Source: Telmatospirillum sp.
GTDB taxonomy: Bacteria > Pseudomonadota > Alphaproteobacteria > Rhodospirillales > Magnetospirillaceae
Direction of reading: 5' to 3'
Length of the DNA: 35,638 nt
Assembly: GCA_009712185.1 (NCBI GenBank)
Contig: WASQ01000089.1
Location: 1-35,638 of the forward strand
Position numbers and translations under genes: made by a program. How positions within the stretch are numbered: the stretch's first letter is position 1; every line of letters starts with the position of its first letter. Of the stretch, positions 1-7,482 are shown piece by piece. Under the pieces are notes generated by a model. It ran no database searches and was not told the DNA's origin. It was given only the letters and a program-made list of their open reading frames with translations.

Positions 1-23
1 ACATGCTGATCTTTCGGCTTTCG

Positions 24-190
24 CCGAATGGCGGACGGGACGTCCGCCCCACTCCTATTGCTATGTTCTCTCTCCCGAGTGGGGCGGGCATCCTGCCCGC
101 CGCCGACGCGCAAGCGGCGGAATTTCTGAACTCCGGCTTCGCAGGACCACCGGCAGGGACGCCGGTGCCACTGATTTTCTTCGCAAGCCC
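24..190. repeat. GC-rich dispersed repeat, copy A
   Basis: This non-coding stretch is built of short GC-rich palindromic modules that recur at 22479-22545 and 24735-24990. The module ending in ACCGGCAGGGACGCCGGTGC (about 150-169) is identical in copy C. The module around 111-143 (AAGCGGCGGAATT, then CTGAACTCCGGCT) also matches copy C. The hairpin TTCGGCTTTCGCCGAA at 11-26 occurs reverse-complemented in copy C. I see no gene in 1-230. Confidence 0.7.
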
Positions 191-229
191 GGACGCCCGT
201 CCCACTCCGGATGCTGGGACTCATCAGCA

Positions 230-266
230 TAGAAAAAGCCCCGTCGTTTCAGGGCGACGGGGCTCA
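230..266 (-). terminator. Intrinsic terminator of the 45-residue peptide gene
   Basis: A perfect 10-bp stem (237-246 with 255-264) closes an 8-nt loop. Read on the minus strand it is followed by a run of five T, the classic intrinsic terminator layout. It lies about 70 nt beyond the stop codon of the small minus-strand gene at 338-475 and supports that gene being a transcribed single-gene unit. Confidence 0.8.
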
Positions 267-337
267 GTTTTCAGAAGGACGGGGGGAAAAGGATCCGGAG
301 ATCTGTGGGGCCGGATCCGGGGAAACGGGTCGGACGA

Positions 338-475
338 TCAGCGATCCGCCGCTGTCTGGATCGGCGCGGCGACGTCGAACGCGGTGCGGGCGCCGACCGC
401 GAGGGTCGAACTGATGCCGACAGCGAGAACCGCCAGGAAGGTGAACGACAGGGCTTTGCGAATCACGTCCATCAT
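338..475 (-). CDS. Small membrane or secreted peptide, 45 aa
   Basis: The product has 45 residues and starts MMDVIRKALSFTF. A short positive N-terminus is followed by a hydrophobic core (about residues 9-25, FTFLAVLAVGISSTLAV) and a polar tail, so it reads as a signal peptide or single membrane span. The start is supported by AAGGAA 5 nt upstream of the first ATG at 475, and an intrinsic terminator follows downstream. It is transcribed divergently from the LysR gene at 641, 165 bp away, an arrangement in which LysR regulators often control the divergent gene. I do not recognise the family. Being real rests on ribosome site, hydrophobic pattern and terminator together; the function is unknown. 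Confidence 0.6.
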   Translation of the reverse strand: MMDVIRKALSFTFLAVLAVGISSTLAVGARTAFDVAAPIQTAADR

Positions 476-640
476 AAAATTCCTTCAAACTCCGGGATGA
501 CGCCGTAACCGGCGGAAACAGCCGCCATGCGTTCATTCCCTGGCGCGGAGAATGATCTCCCGGCGGAGTGAAGTCCAATATATGGAAGCGGCGGAATCGA
601 TATCTTTAAAAAATAACACGGTCCGGAAAGAGCATCGTCC

Positions 641-1588
641 ATGGAACTTCGCCATCTGCGTTATTTCATTGCCGTCGCCGAGGAGCGACATTTCACCCGT
701 GCCGCGGAACGACTGGGGATCGGGCAGCCGCCGCTCAGTCTGCAGATCCAGCAATTGGAGCATGAGGTCGGCGGAGCGCTGTTCCATCGCCTGTCGCGCG
801 GGGTCGAACTGACCGAGGCCGGAGCCGCCTTTTACGAGGAGGCGCGCGCCATTCTGGAGGCCACGGCGCGCGCCAAGGCGCGTGTCGAGCGGGTGACGCG
901 CGGCGACCAGGGACAGATCCGCGTCGGATTCACCGGCTCGGCATCGTTCAATATGTTCGTTCCCTTCTCGCTGCGCCGGTTCAAGGAACACTATCCCGCC
1001 GTCAATCTGTCGCTGGAGGAAAGCACGACTCCGCGCTTGAACGAGTCGATCAGCCAGGGGAGGCTCGATGTCGGCTTCGTACGCCCGCCATTTCCGGACA
1101 GCGACGTCCTGGCGGTGGCGCCCCTGTTCGAGGAGGAAATGCTGATCGCCCTGCCGATGGCGCATCCTCTGGCCGGCAACGATGTCCTGACAGTGGCGGC
1201 CCTGGCGGCGGAAAACTTCATCCTCTATCCCCGTCCCGTCGGGCCGGGTCTGCACGACCGCATCATTACCGCCTGCCAGAGGGCGGGGTTCAGTCCACGG
1301 ATCGGCCAGGAGGCGCCGCAACTGTCCTCCACGGTCAATCTGGTGGCGGCCGGTCTCGGCATTTCCATCGTGCCGGCCTCCATGAACCATGTTCATGCGG
1401 ACAGCGTCCGTTATCTGCCCATTGCCGGGGAGCCGGTGCGCGCGCCGCTGGGTCTCGTCTACCGGAAAAACGAACGCTCCGCCGCCATCCGCAATTTCGT
1501 CGCCGCGGTCCGGCGCGCGCCCCGTCCGGATGGCACCGTGCCCGTGCCGCCGGCCCCGGCTGTCGCATCCGCCGTCGACCGGGCGTGA
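641..1588 (+). CDS. LysR-family transcriptional regulator
   Basis: A 315-residue LysR-type regulator. The N-terminal winged helix-turn-helix (residues about 1-60, MELRHLRYFIAVAEERHFTR then PPLSLQIQQLEHEVG) is typical, followed by a linker helix and a periplasmic-binding-like effector domain (about 90-295). The N-terminus resembles the BenM/CatM/CbbR-like branch, whose effectors are often aromatic or small organic acids, but the effector cannot be read here. The start ATG is preceded by GGAAAGAG. The C-terminal 25 residues are Pro/Ala rich and probably disordered. It faces the 45-residue peptide gene divergently and converges with fabI. Its own promoter region and that of the peptide are the likely targets by analogy to other LysR pairs. 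Confidence 0.92.
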   Translation: MELRHLRYFIAVAEERHFTRAAERLGIGQPPLSLQIQQLEHEVGGALFHRLSRGVELTEAGAAFYEEARAILEATARAKARVERVTRGDQGQIRVGFTGSASFNMFVPFSLRRFKEHYPAVNLSLEESTTPRLNESISQGRLDVGFVRPPFPDSDVLAVAPLFEEEMLIALPMAHPLAGNDVLTVAALAAENFILYPRPVGPGLHDRIITACQRAGFSPRIGQEAPQLSSTVNLVAAGLGISIVPASMNHVHADSVRYLPIAGEPVRAPLGLVYRKNERSAAIRNFVAAVRRAPRPDGTVPVPPAPAVASAVDRA

Positions 1589-1613
1589 CCGGACCCCGGT
1601 TCCGGTCACGCCC
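1581..1613. terminator. Bidirectional hairpin between LysR gene and fabI
   Basis: A perfect 13-bp stem (1581-1593 with 1601-1613) closes a 7-nt loop. It overlaps the last codons of the LysR gene and lies just beyond the fabI stop. There is no T run, so it may act in a Rho-assisted way. The position between convergent genes favours a shared terminator. Confidence 0.55.
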
Positions 1614-1635
1614 GGGGCGGCCTCAGGCGGGTGCG

Positions 1636-2409
1636 CTACCCGATAATGTGATAACCGGCGTCGACGAACAGGGTCGTTCCGGTGATGGTCTTGGAGCCGT
1701 CGCCGGCGAGGAAGGCGGCCACGGCGCCGCAATCATCAATGTCGACAAGCTGGTGCTGGGGGGCCCGTTTGGCCGCCTGCTCCAGAAGATCGTCAAATCC
1801 CGCGATTCCCGAGGCGGCCCGGGTCTTGAGAGGACCGGGCGAGATCGCATTGACCCGGATCCCCTTCGGTCCCAGTTCCGAGGCCATGTATTTCACGCTC
1901 ATCTCCAGGGCGGCCTTCACCGGACCCATCAGATTGTAGTTTTCGACGACCTTGCGGCCGCCGTAATAGGAGACCGTCATCAGGCTGCCGCCGTCGGGCA
2001 TCAGCGGCTCGGCCAGCTTGCTCATGCGGATGAAGGAGTGGCAGGAAATGTCCATGGCCAGGGCAAAACCCGCGGCCGAGCAGTCGACAATCCGGCCATG
2101 GAGATCCTCCTTCGGCGCGAAGGCGATGGAGTGCAGCAGGAAGTCGAGCTTGCCCCAGGTCTTCTCCACGGCCTCGAAGACCGTCTCCAACTGCCCCTCG
2201 ACACTGACATCCAGGGGAAGGAACAGTTTCGCCTCCAACTCCTCGGCAATCGGCCGGACAAATTTCTCGGCCTTGTCATTGAGATAGGTGATCGCCAGAT
2301 CAGCCCCCTGCTTGCGCATGGCGGCGGCACAGCCATAGGCGATGCTCTTGTTATTGGCGATTCCCACCACCAGACCCTTTTTGCCTTCGAGTGAGAAAAT
2401 ATTGTCCAC
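1636..2409 (-). CDS. fabI: Enoyl-[acyl-carrier-protein] reductase (NADH) FabI
   Basis: FabI reduces the trans-2-enoyl-ACP in the last step of each fatty-acid elongation cycle, in the cytoplasm. The 257-residue length is normal. The nucleotide-binding motif GIANNKSIAYG is at residues 16-26. The FabI catalytic set is visible with the right spacing: Tyr148, Tyr158 and Lys165 (ENYNLMGPVKAALE). The start is GTG at 2409, with AAAGGA about 8 nt upstream. The YYGGRKVVENYN region is of the type seen in alphaproteobacterial FabI. It stands alone, with no other fatty-acid genes beside it, and many alphaproteobacteria carry more than one FabI, so it need not be the only copy. Family is secure. Confidence 0.95.
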   Translation of the reverse strand: MDNIFSLEGKKGLVVGIANNKSIAYGCAAAMRKQGADLAITYLNDKAEKFVRPIAEELEAKLFLPLDVSVEGQLETVFEAVEKTWGKLDFLLHSIAFAPKEDLHGRIVDCSAAGFALAMDISCHSFIRMSKLAEPLMPDGGSLMTVSYYGGRKVVENYNLMGPVKAALEMSVKYMASELGPKGIRVNAISPGPLKTRAASGIAGFDDLLEQAAKRAPQHQLVDIDDCGAVAAFLAGDGSKTITGTTLFVDAGYHIIG

Positions 2410-2895
2410 GGTCGGATCCTTTCCTAATCGTGTGGTCCATGGCCCTGGCGGATGGCGGCTCCCGGGATGGGGCGCGCCCGTCAGACCAACCGGGCCCGCC
2501 GGTTACATGGCGCGGCGCAACAGGGCTTTCAATGAGGGCGGCCGGCGTCTTCGGCCGCTCCGCGCCACCGCTGCAATCAAAGGGAAATAGTCGTCGGAGG
2601 CTGGTTACTTCCGGTCGTGGAGGCGAAACGAAATCATGGGTAACGGTGGCGTTGAGCGATCTCCGGACAGGGGCCGGAGAGGCCATTACAGAATAGAATC
2701 CGGACTCCAGAGAAATATTTCGATTACTTCCCGATATTGACACTTGCAATGAAGTCGCTGTCGGCCTATTGGGTTGATGTCGCCACGTCACGCAAATCGT
2801 GACTCCCACGACCGCCGGAACCGGCATTGCGCCAGCGTCCTGTGGTGTGGAACGGGGGCTGTCTGGATTGCTTGAGAACGGGGTTGATCGACGGA
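2410..2895. other. Long intergenic region between divergent fabI and CHAP gene
   Basis: About 490 bp without a convincing gene. It must hold the promoters of both flanking genes. It becomes AT-richer at about 2690-2745. A TTGACA hexamer at 2737-2742 has no credible -10 at 16-18 nt. I see no strong hairpin or repeat. Confidence 0.4.
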
Positions 2896-3528
2896 ATGCA
2901 GTCGCCTATTCACCGATCGGCTGACCGTCCTGCGGTCCATTCTCTTGTCCCGTGGCTTCTGGCCTTTCTGTTTCTTGTTTTTCTTGGCGGCTGCGCTTCG
3001 CATGAACCTCCCGTTATCGCGGAGGCCCCGGCTCCAGCCCCGGCCGCGCAGGACCCCGGCACCGCCATCGGCGGTTATGTCGGCGGCAAGGTCGTCATGG
3101 AATGCGCGCCCTTTGCCAGGGCGATCTCCGGCGTTGCCCTGAAGGGGGCGGCGGGCGACTGGTGGGGGGAGGCGGCCGGCCGTTATATCCGCGCCGCGCG
3201 TCCGGTGGTGGGCGCGGTTCTCGCCTTTCGCCGGACCTCCCGTCTGCCGGACGGCCATGTTGCGGTGGTTTCCCGGCTGGTCTCCGACCGCGAGATCCGG
3301 GTGACACAGGCCAACTGGGTCCATCATCGCGTGACCGAGGACATGCCCGTGGTGGATGTGTCCCCGGCCAATGACTGGACCGTGGTCCGTGTCTGGTGGC
3401 CACCGATCGGACAACTGGGATCGCGCCATTATCCGACCTGGGGCTTCATTCAACCCGAACATCCCTCCTCGCATGACGAGCAGTATGTGGCCACTCTGTC
3501 GGTGGTCGGAGTGACCGCGCCCGATTGA
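2896..3528 (+). CDS. CHAP-domain lipoprotein (probable cell-wall amidase or endopeptidase)
   Basis: A 210-residue protein with a type II signal peptide: a hydrophobic stretch (about 18-32, PWLLAFLFLVFLGG) ends in the lipobox LGGC at Cys33. A Pro/Ala linker (36-55) leads to a CHAP-like catalytic domain. The expected Cys, His and Asn are visible as Cys70 (VMECAPFAR), His121 (DGHVAVVS) and Asn140 (QANWVHHR). CHAP enzymes cut peptide bonds or amide links in peptidoglycan. Lipidation predicts an envelope location. The ATG at 2896 is chosen because it gives a complete signal peptide; an in-frame TTG at 2827 would add 23 residues that do not look like a signal. No partner gene is evident. Confidence 0.8.
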   Translation: MQSPIHRSADRPAVHSLVPWLLAFLFLVFLGGCASHEPPVIAEAPAPAPAAQDPGTAIGGYVGGKVVMECAPFARAISGVALKGAAGDWWGEAAGRYIRAARPVVGAVLAFRRTSRLPDGHVAVVSRLVSDREIRVTQANWVHHRVTEDMPVVDVSPANDWTVVRVWWPPIGQLGSRHYPTWGFIQPEHPSSHDEQYVATLSVVGVTAPD

Positions 3529-3538
3529 CTCCGGGCGC

Positions 3539-3558
3539 GGACAGGGACCGGTCTGTCC
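3539..3558. terminator. Hairpin between convergent CHAP and antiporter genes
   Basis: The stem GGACAG/CTGTCC closes an 8-nt palindromic loop (GGACCGGT). It lies in the 39-bp gap between two converging genes and probably serves as a shared terminator. It has no T run. Confidence 0.4.
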
Positions 3559-3567
3559 CCTTCCGGT

Positions 3568-4569
3568 TCAGCGAACCGCCAGCGCCAGAACACCGAACAG
3601 GGCATAGAGCCAGCCGACCCTGGCAAGGGTCGCCCCCCTGACCCGGCCCCGCCTGAACAGGGCCAGGAGACAGGCGATGGCCAGGGCGGTGACGCCGGCC
3701 GCCACCAGAAGCGTGCGATCCAGGATCCAGGGCGTGAAGAACAATCCGAAGGCGGTGGGAATGGTCGCCTGGATCATCATGGCCCCGCTGATGTTGGCCA
3801 GGGCCAGCCGTTCCTTGCCCTGGCGGACCCAGATGAGGGCGTTCATCATTTCCGGCAGTTCGGTGGCGATCGGGCTAAGCAGAAGCGCGGTCACCTGCGG
3901 GGGAAGACCCAGCCAGGGGGCGATCACCGTGAGGCGGCCGACGAAAATATGGGATGCGACGAAGATCACAACGGTGGCGCCCAGGGTCTGGGCTAAAATC
4001 CAGCCGATGTGAGGGGTCGCGTCATGGCGGCGGATCAGCAGCGGTTCCACCTCTTCCTCACCGGCCGAGGCCTCGTCGCGGCGAAGCTCGGTCCAGAAAT
4101 AGGCGCCATAGGCGGCAAGGAACACGATTCCCAGCCAGGATTTGCCGGCAAAGACGGTGACCCCGAGGGCGATCTTCACCGCGAAAACGGCAAGAAACCA
4201 GGCCTGATCCCGGCTGAGGCGCCGGCCATCCACTTCAAGAACGCCGGGCAGCGCGCGTTCCGTGCGGGCGCCCCAGGCCACCAGACAGAGACCGACGACG
4301 CCATAGGCCAGCGTGCTGAGTGCCAGCGGCCCGCCCAGGGCGGCGCCGATGCCGATCTGCCGTTCCGCGTCGCCGGCACCGAAGGCGGTGGCCACCAGGG
4401 TGACGACGCTTTCCGGCAGAGCGGTTCCGAAGGCGGCGAGGATGGACCCGGTGGCCGTTCTCCCGATACCCAGGGCCCGGCCCATCCATTCCACACCGTT
4501 CACAAACAGCTCGCAGAACAGATAGATGGCGCCCGCCGAGGCGAGCAGCAGGCCAACCGACATCAGCAT
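3568..4569 (-). CDS. CaCA-family sodium/calcium(-type) cation antiporter
   Basis: A 333-residue integral membrane protein with two homologous halves, each with the alpha-repeat signature of the Ca2+/cation antiporter superfamily: FGTALPES at 48-55 and SPIATELPEM at 232-241. About ten membrane segments are visible, split by an acidic cytoplasmic loop (160-185, RRDEASAGEEEVEP). The family exchanges Ca2+ or other divalent cations for Na+ or H+ across the inner membrane. The start at 4569 has GGAGG 5 nt upstream. A long open frame continues upstream to about 6684 but runs antisense through other genes and is not coding. A yybP-ykoY-like Mn2+ riboswitch in the leader (4697-4806) suggests that Mn2+ export is the real job or the trigger. 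Confidence 0.9.
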   Translation of the reverse strand: MLMSVGLLLASAGAIYLFCELFVNGVEWMGRALGIGRTATGSILAAFGTALPESVVTLVATAFGAGDAERQIGIGAALGGPLALSTLAYGVVGLCLVAWGARTERALPGVLEVDGRRLSRDQAWFLAVFAVKIALGVTVFAGKSWLGIVFLAAYGAYFWTELRRDEASAGEEEVEPLLIRRHDATPHIGWILAQTLGATVVIFVASHIFVGRLTVIAPWLGLPPQVTALLLSPIATELPEMMNALIWVRQGKERLALANISGAMMIQATIPTAFGLFFTPWILDRTLLVAAGVTALAIACLLALFRRGRVRGATLARVGWLYALFGVLALAVR

Positions 4570-4654
4570 GCCGGCCTCCGGCGTCGGTTCGGGGAAAAAG
4601 ACAGCTCTGGAATGGGCATCGCAGGATCTTCCGGGCCGGGCGGAGGGCAAACTT

Positions 4655-4696
4655 CTGACGCCGGCATCCCCGCCCGGCCATGGTGGGCGGATGCCG
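4655..4696 (-). promoter_or_regulatory. Hairpin downstream of the riboswitch (possible expression platform)
   Basis: Directly 3' of the aptamer on the minus strand, GCATCCGCCC can pair with GGGC-GG-GGATGC across a 9-nt loop, a strong hairpin with a two-G bulge. It has no following T run, so intrinsic termination is not obvious. It could act by Rho access or by an alternative fold with the P1 strand. Confidence 0.4.
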
Positions 4697-4806
4697 TCGT
4701 CAAAGGTCTTGCCAAGCAAAAGCCGGAAACGCCATGGACCCGCAAAGGTCCAAGTCTGTTGGCGCATCCCCCTCTGGAGCCGAGGGCGGCTACTCCCCAA
4801 TGACCG
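4697..4806 (-). ncRNA. yybP-ykoY (manganese) riboswitch aptamer
   Basis: Read on the minus strand, the leader of the cation antiporter holds the two hallmark segments of the yybP-ykoY aptamer. The 5' segment is TTGGGGAGTAGCC (about 4800-4788) and the 3' segment is GGCAAGACCTTTGAC (4713-4699). These can pair as P1: GTCA..GG with CC..TGAC. Between them are a hairpin after AGTAGCC, the segment ATGCGCCAACAGACT, and a clean distal hairpin TGGACC-tttgcg-GGTCCA. This family senses Mn2+ and commonly controls Mn2+ exporters, TerC-like and CaCA-type transporters. Order, spacing and the downstream gene all fit. An Infernal search with the family covariance model would settle it. Confidence 0.85.
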
Positions 4807-5028
4807 GGGGAAGGTAACCGGCGGCCGGCAGTAAATCAAGGACGGATCCCCCGCCAACAGATCCCGATCAGGAAAGGGGATGTGGAGTGGCGCTCCCTCC
4901 TTGCCCGGTGTCCCCGTTCCGGTTCCCGGGCTTTCCGGGGCGATCCCTCCGGATCGGCGCTTGCACCCGTCCCAGGGGGTGATATCTGTGATCGGCTGTC
5001 GTTTTCCCGGGACCGGAGAGCCCTGTCC

Positions 5029-5952
5029 ATGCGTTCGTTGTCCTTGCTGCTTGTTCTGCTGTCCCTGGCGATGACCGGGCCCGTTCTGGCGAAGGGGCCT
5101 CTGGACAGGACGCCGTCCAGCGAAAAAGGGGCGGGCGGCGGTGACGGGCGCGCGCCCGGCAAGGTGTTCCGGGACTGTCCCGATTGCCCGGATATGGTCG
5201 CCGTCCCCGGGGGGCGTTTCGCCATGGGGAGTCCGGCGCAGGAACGGGGCCGGTTCGATTCCGAGGGGCCTCGGCACTGGGTGACCGTGCCGGCCTTTGC
5301 GATCGGGCGGACCGACGTCACGGTTCAGGAGTTCGCTGCCTTTGCCAAGGCCACCCTCTATGAGGGAGGGGCCTGCGATTGGCCGGGAGGGATCAGTTGG
5401 CAGTCGCCCGGTTTCATCCCGCTGGACCCCGTCGTCTGTGTAAGCTGGAAGGACGCGAAGGCCTATATCACCTGGTTGAACCGGCGGGTCCGCGGCCTTG
5501 CGCCCGCCGCGCCGGATCCCGATGGCCCCTACCGCCTGCCGACGGAGGCGGAATGGGAATATGCCGCGCGGGGCGGCACCCAGACCGCGCGGTGGTGGGG
5601 CGACGATATCGGGACCGGCAATGCCAATTGCAATGGCTGTGGCAGCCCCTGGGACAACCGCCAGCTTTCGCCGGTCGCCAGCTTCGCCCCCAATCCCTTC
5701 GGTCTTTACGACATGCTGGGCAATGTCTGGCAATGGACGGAGGATTGCTGGAACGAGAATTATACCGGGGCGCCGGCCGACGGCTCCGCCTGGCAGTCGG
5801 GCGATTGTGGCAAAAGGGTGCTGCGGGGCGGGTCCTGGAGCAATCTGCCGAAGTTCCTGCGCTCGGCCGCGCGCAACCGGGACGGGGTGGACAACCGCAG
5901 CTTCGATTTCGCGAGTTACGCGGGATTTCGTGTCGTGCGGTCGCTTCCCTGA
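5029..5952 (+). CDS. Secreted FGE-sulfatase-fold protein (SUMF1/PvdO-like), not a classical FGE
   Basis: A 307-residue protein with a cleavable signal peptide (MRSLSLLLVLLSLAMTG, cut near PVLA|KG at residue 21) and an FGE-sulfatase domain from about residue 50 to the end. Family hallmarks: GGRFAMGS, RLPTEAEWEYAARGG, LYDMLGNVWQWTED, LRGGSW and AGFRVVR. The two cysteines that formylglycine-generating enzymes carry just after GGS are absent here (GGSWSNLPKFLRSAARN). It is therefore unlikely to make formylglycine and belongs with other FGE-fold proteins of varied function. No sulfatase gene is nearby. The ATG at 5029 is chosen because it begins the signal peptide and has GGAGAG 8 nt upstream; the frame is open 49 codons further up. 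Confidence 0.85.
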   Translation: MRSLSLLLVLLSLAMTGPVLAKGPLDRTPSSEKGAGGGDGRAPGKVFRDCPDCPDMVAVPGGRFAMGSPAQERGRFDSEGPRHWVTVPAFAIGRTDVTVQEFAAFAKATLYEGGACDWPGGISWQSPGFIPLDPVVCVSWKDAKAYITWLNRRVRGLAPAAPDPDGPYRLPTEAEWEYAARGGTQTARWWGDDIGTGNANCNGCGSPWDNRQLSPVASFAPNPFGLYDMLGNVWQWTEDCWNENYTGAPADGSAWQSGDCGKRVLRGGSWSNLPKFLRSAARNRDGVDNRSFDFASYAGFRVVRSLP

Positions 5953-5960
5953 CGGGACGG

Positions 5961-6767
5961 CTACCGGCTGATGTCGCGGGGATTGAAGTCCAGGGTCACG
6001 TCGCGGACCAGATCGTATTTTCCGGCGGGAAGTTGCAGGGGGGACGCGACCAGGATGGCGCGCCGGGTACTGTCGGCCACGTCGTGGAAAACCGGATCGG
6101 TCACGTAACGCGGATTTTCGACGATATCGGCGCGTCGCACGCTGCCGTCGGGACCCAGTTGCAGGTGAATGGAGACGGTGAAATCCGCCGCCCGCAGGGT
6201 GGCGACATCGTAATTCAGATGCCGCTCGATCTGCGCGCGCAGGAAATCCTTGACCCCGATCGCATTGCGTCCCGCCGACCCCGCATCGCCGTCGGTCATC
6301 GACAGGCCGTCGGCAGTCTGCCCGTTCAGGGCGTCGTCGGGGGCTGGCATTGGCGATGCCGGCGGTTTCGGTTTTGCCGGTTGCCGGGGACTGGGCACGG
6401 GATCCGGGCGATGCCGGGGCAGAGTGGCCGGCGCCATCGCGACCGGAGCCAGCGGGCGCGGACGCACGTCGGGACGGGATGGTGCGGCCTGTTCCGTGGG
6501 GGTGGCGGGGCCCTGCTCGGCGGCGGCACGGCTGTGGCCGCCCCTTTCCGTCACCAGATCGACGCTGATCTCGGTGGTCGGGGCGGGCAGATCGGGGGGC
6601 GGCACGACCCGGGCGAGGAAAATGGCGGCGACCACGGCCAGCAGATGAAGCAGACCGGAACAGCCCAGTCCCCACGACCGCCAATCCGTCCGGTCCTTCC
6701 AGAACCGCCGCCCGCGTCCCGGCGGGGGGCGCCCCGGCGGGACCTCATCGAGAAACGCGACTGTCAT
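5961..6767 (-). CDS. TonB/TolA-like energy-transducing envelope protein
   Basis: A 268-residue protein with the TonB layout. A short cytoplasmic N-terminus is followed by one membrane anchor (about 35-53, GCSGLLHLLAVVAAIFLARV). Then comes a long Pro/Ala-rich periplasmic spacer (about 55-170) and a small C-terminal domain (about 175-268, IHLQLGPDGSVRRADIVENP) of TonB/TolA C-terminal type. Such proteins couple the proton motive force to outer-membrane receptors or hold the Tol complex. No exbB, exbD or receptor gene is in the window, so the partner is unknown. The end converges tightly (8 bp) with the FGE-fold gene. The ATG start has a weak ribosome site (GGATCGGAAAA). Confidence 0.8.
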   Translation of the reverse strand: MTVAFLDEVPPGRPPPGRGRRFWKDRTDWRSWGLGCSGLLHLLAVVAAIFLARVVPPPDLPAPTTEISVDLVTERGGHSRAAAEQGPATPTEQAAPSRPDVRPRPLAPVAMAPATLPRHRPDPVPSPRQPAKPKPPASPMPAPDDALNGQTADGLSMTDGDAGSAGRNAIGVKDFLRAQIERHLNYDVATLRAADFTVSIHLQLGPDGSVRRADIVENPRYVTDPVFHDVADSTRRAILVASPLQLPAGKYDLVRDVTLDFNPRDISR

Positions 6768-6872
6768 TTTTCCGATCCGGCCTGTCCTTCGGCCGTTCGG
6801 GGACAGACCCTTTTTGCCCGCGCCGGAAGGGCCGCCGCCCCACCCGCCGCCGCGCCAGCGGCGGCCGGACGA
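6768..6872 (-). terminator. Hairpin-containing gap after the 92-residue gene
   Basis: Read on the minus strand, the region just past the stop at 6873 has a 7-bp stem CCGCCGC/GCGGCGG with a 4-nt loop, and further on a GTCC/GGAC hairpin before the TonB-like start. The first hairpin may end transcription of the small upstream gene. There is no T run beside it. Confidence 0.3.
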
Positions 6873-7151
6873 TCAGGGCGCCAGATTGAGAGGTTCCAGC
6901 GTCACCGGGCCATGGCGGAACGGAATCCAGTCCTTGTATTCGGGCCGGAATTGCAGGCCATAGGGTGACTTCAGGAACACCTTCGGCGGATTGCCGCCCT
7001 CTGCCTTGGTCTTCTCGACGTCGACCTGATCGGACGGAAGAAAGACCTTGTCGAAGATCTCCTGGATGCTGACCTCATGCCCGGCGTTCTTCACATAATC
7101 GCGCGCGGCCTCGCTCAACTGCCAGGCTTCCTCCACTTTCTCGTAGCTCAT
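6873..7151 (-). CDS. Conserved-looking hypothetical protein, 92 aa
   Basis: I do not recognise this family. The 92-residue product starts MSYEKVEEAWQLSEAARDYV, is soluble and mixed-charge, with a helical N-terminal half (about 1-45) and a C-terminal half rich in Pro and aromatic residues (KSPYGLQFRPEYKDWIPFRH). The ATG at 7151 is chosen over upstream in-frame starts because AAGGTG lies 5 nt before it and the upstream extension is low in plausible codons. It has no membrane segment. It lies 105 bp upstream of the TonB-like gene on the same strand, so it may share a transcript, but no functional link is visible. Confidence 0.6.
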   Translation of the reverse strand: MSYEKVEEAWQLSEAARDYVKNAGHEVSIQEIFDKVFLPSDQVDVEKTKAEGGNPPKVFLKSPYGLQFRPEYKDWIPFRHGPVTLEPLNLAP

Positions 7152-7482
7152 GCGGCACCTTTTCTCGTAGTCGGGACTATCGACATAGCCCGTCCCGCAG
7201 TCTGCGCAACCCTCCGCGCCTTGGCAAGCACCACGAACATCCGCGCATGAGGGACCTCTTCGGGTCAGCCCCACCCGTGGCCGGCGGGAAGGGGATCCCC
7301 CGGGATCTTGCGGCCGGCCGGTCCATTGTCATCCCCGGCCTTGGACCGGCTATCCACGTCTTGCACCCCCTCCGGCCGTGGATGGCCGGACCGAACCCGG
7401 CCATGGCGAAGACCCTGATCCGGTCTCGATCAAGGACCCGTTCTCGGCGTTTCGCGCCCGGCCAATGCAAAGGCGCCGCCGC
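7152..7482. other. Intergenic region with an alphaproteobacterial hairpin repeat
   Basis: 331 bp without a gene between two minus-strand genes. It holds the promoter region of the 92-residue gene and the palindromic repeat at 7326-7410. I see no credible ORF in either direction. Confidence 0.5.
7326..7410. repeat. Palindromic interspersed (REP-like) element
   Basis: Two arms, TGTCATCCCCGGCC... and ...CCCGGCCATGGCGA, flank an inner pair TATCCACG/CGTGGATG and can form one long imperfect hairpin. Elements of this type (CCCCGGCC-CCGG-ATCCACG with the mirror half) are frequent between genes in alphaproteobacteria. Only one copy lies in this window, so the family call rests on general recognition. 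Confidence 0.6.

Noticed and set aside
2737-2742. TTGACA as a promoter of the CHAP gene, or part of a sigma54 site
   Set aside because: No acceptable -10 at 16-18 nt, and the GG/GC spacing of a sigma54 promoter does not fit.
4570-6684. Upstream continuation of the antiporter reading frame, giving a 1038-residue protein
   Set aside because: It runs antisense through the riboswitch, the FGE-fold gene and part of the TonB-like gene and has low-complexity Arg/Gly/Pro composition. The real start at 4569 has a good ribosome site.
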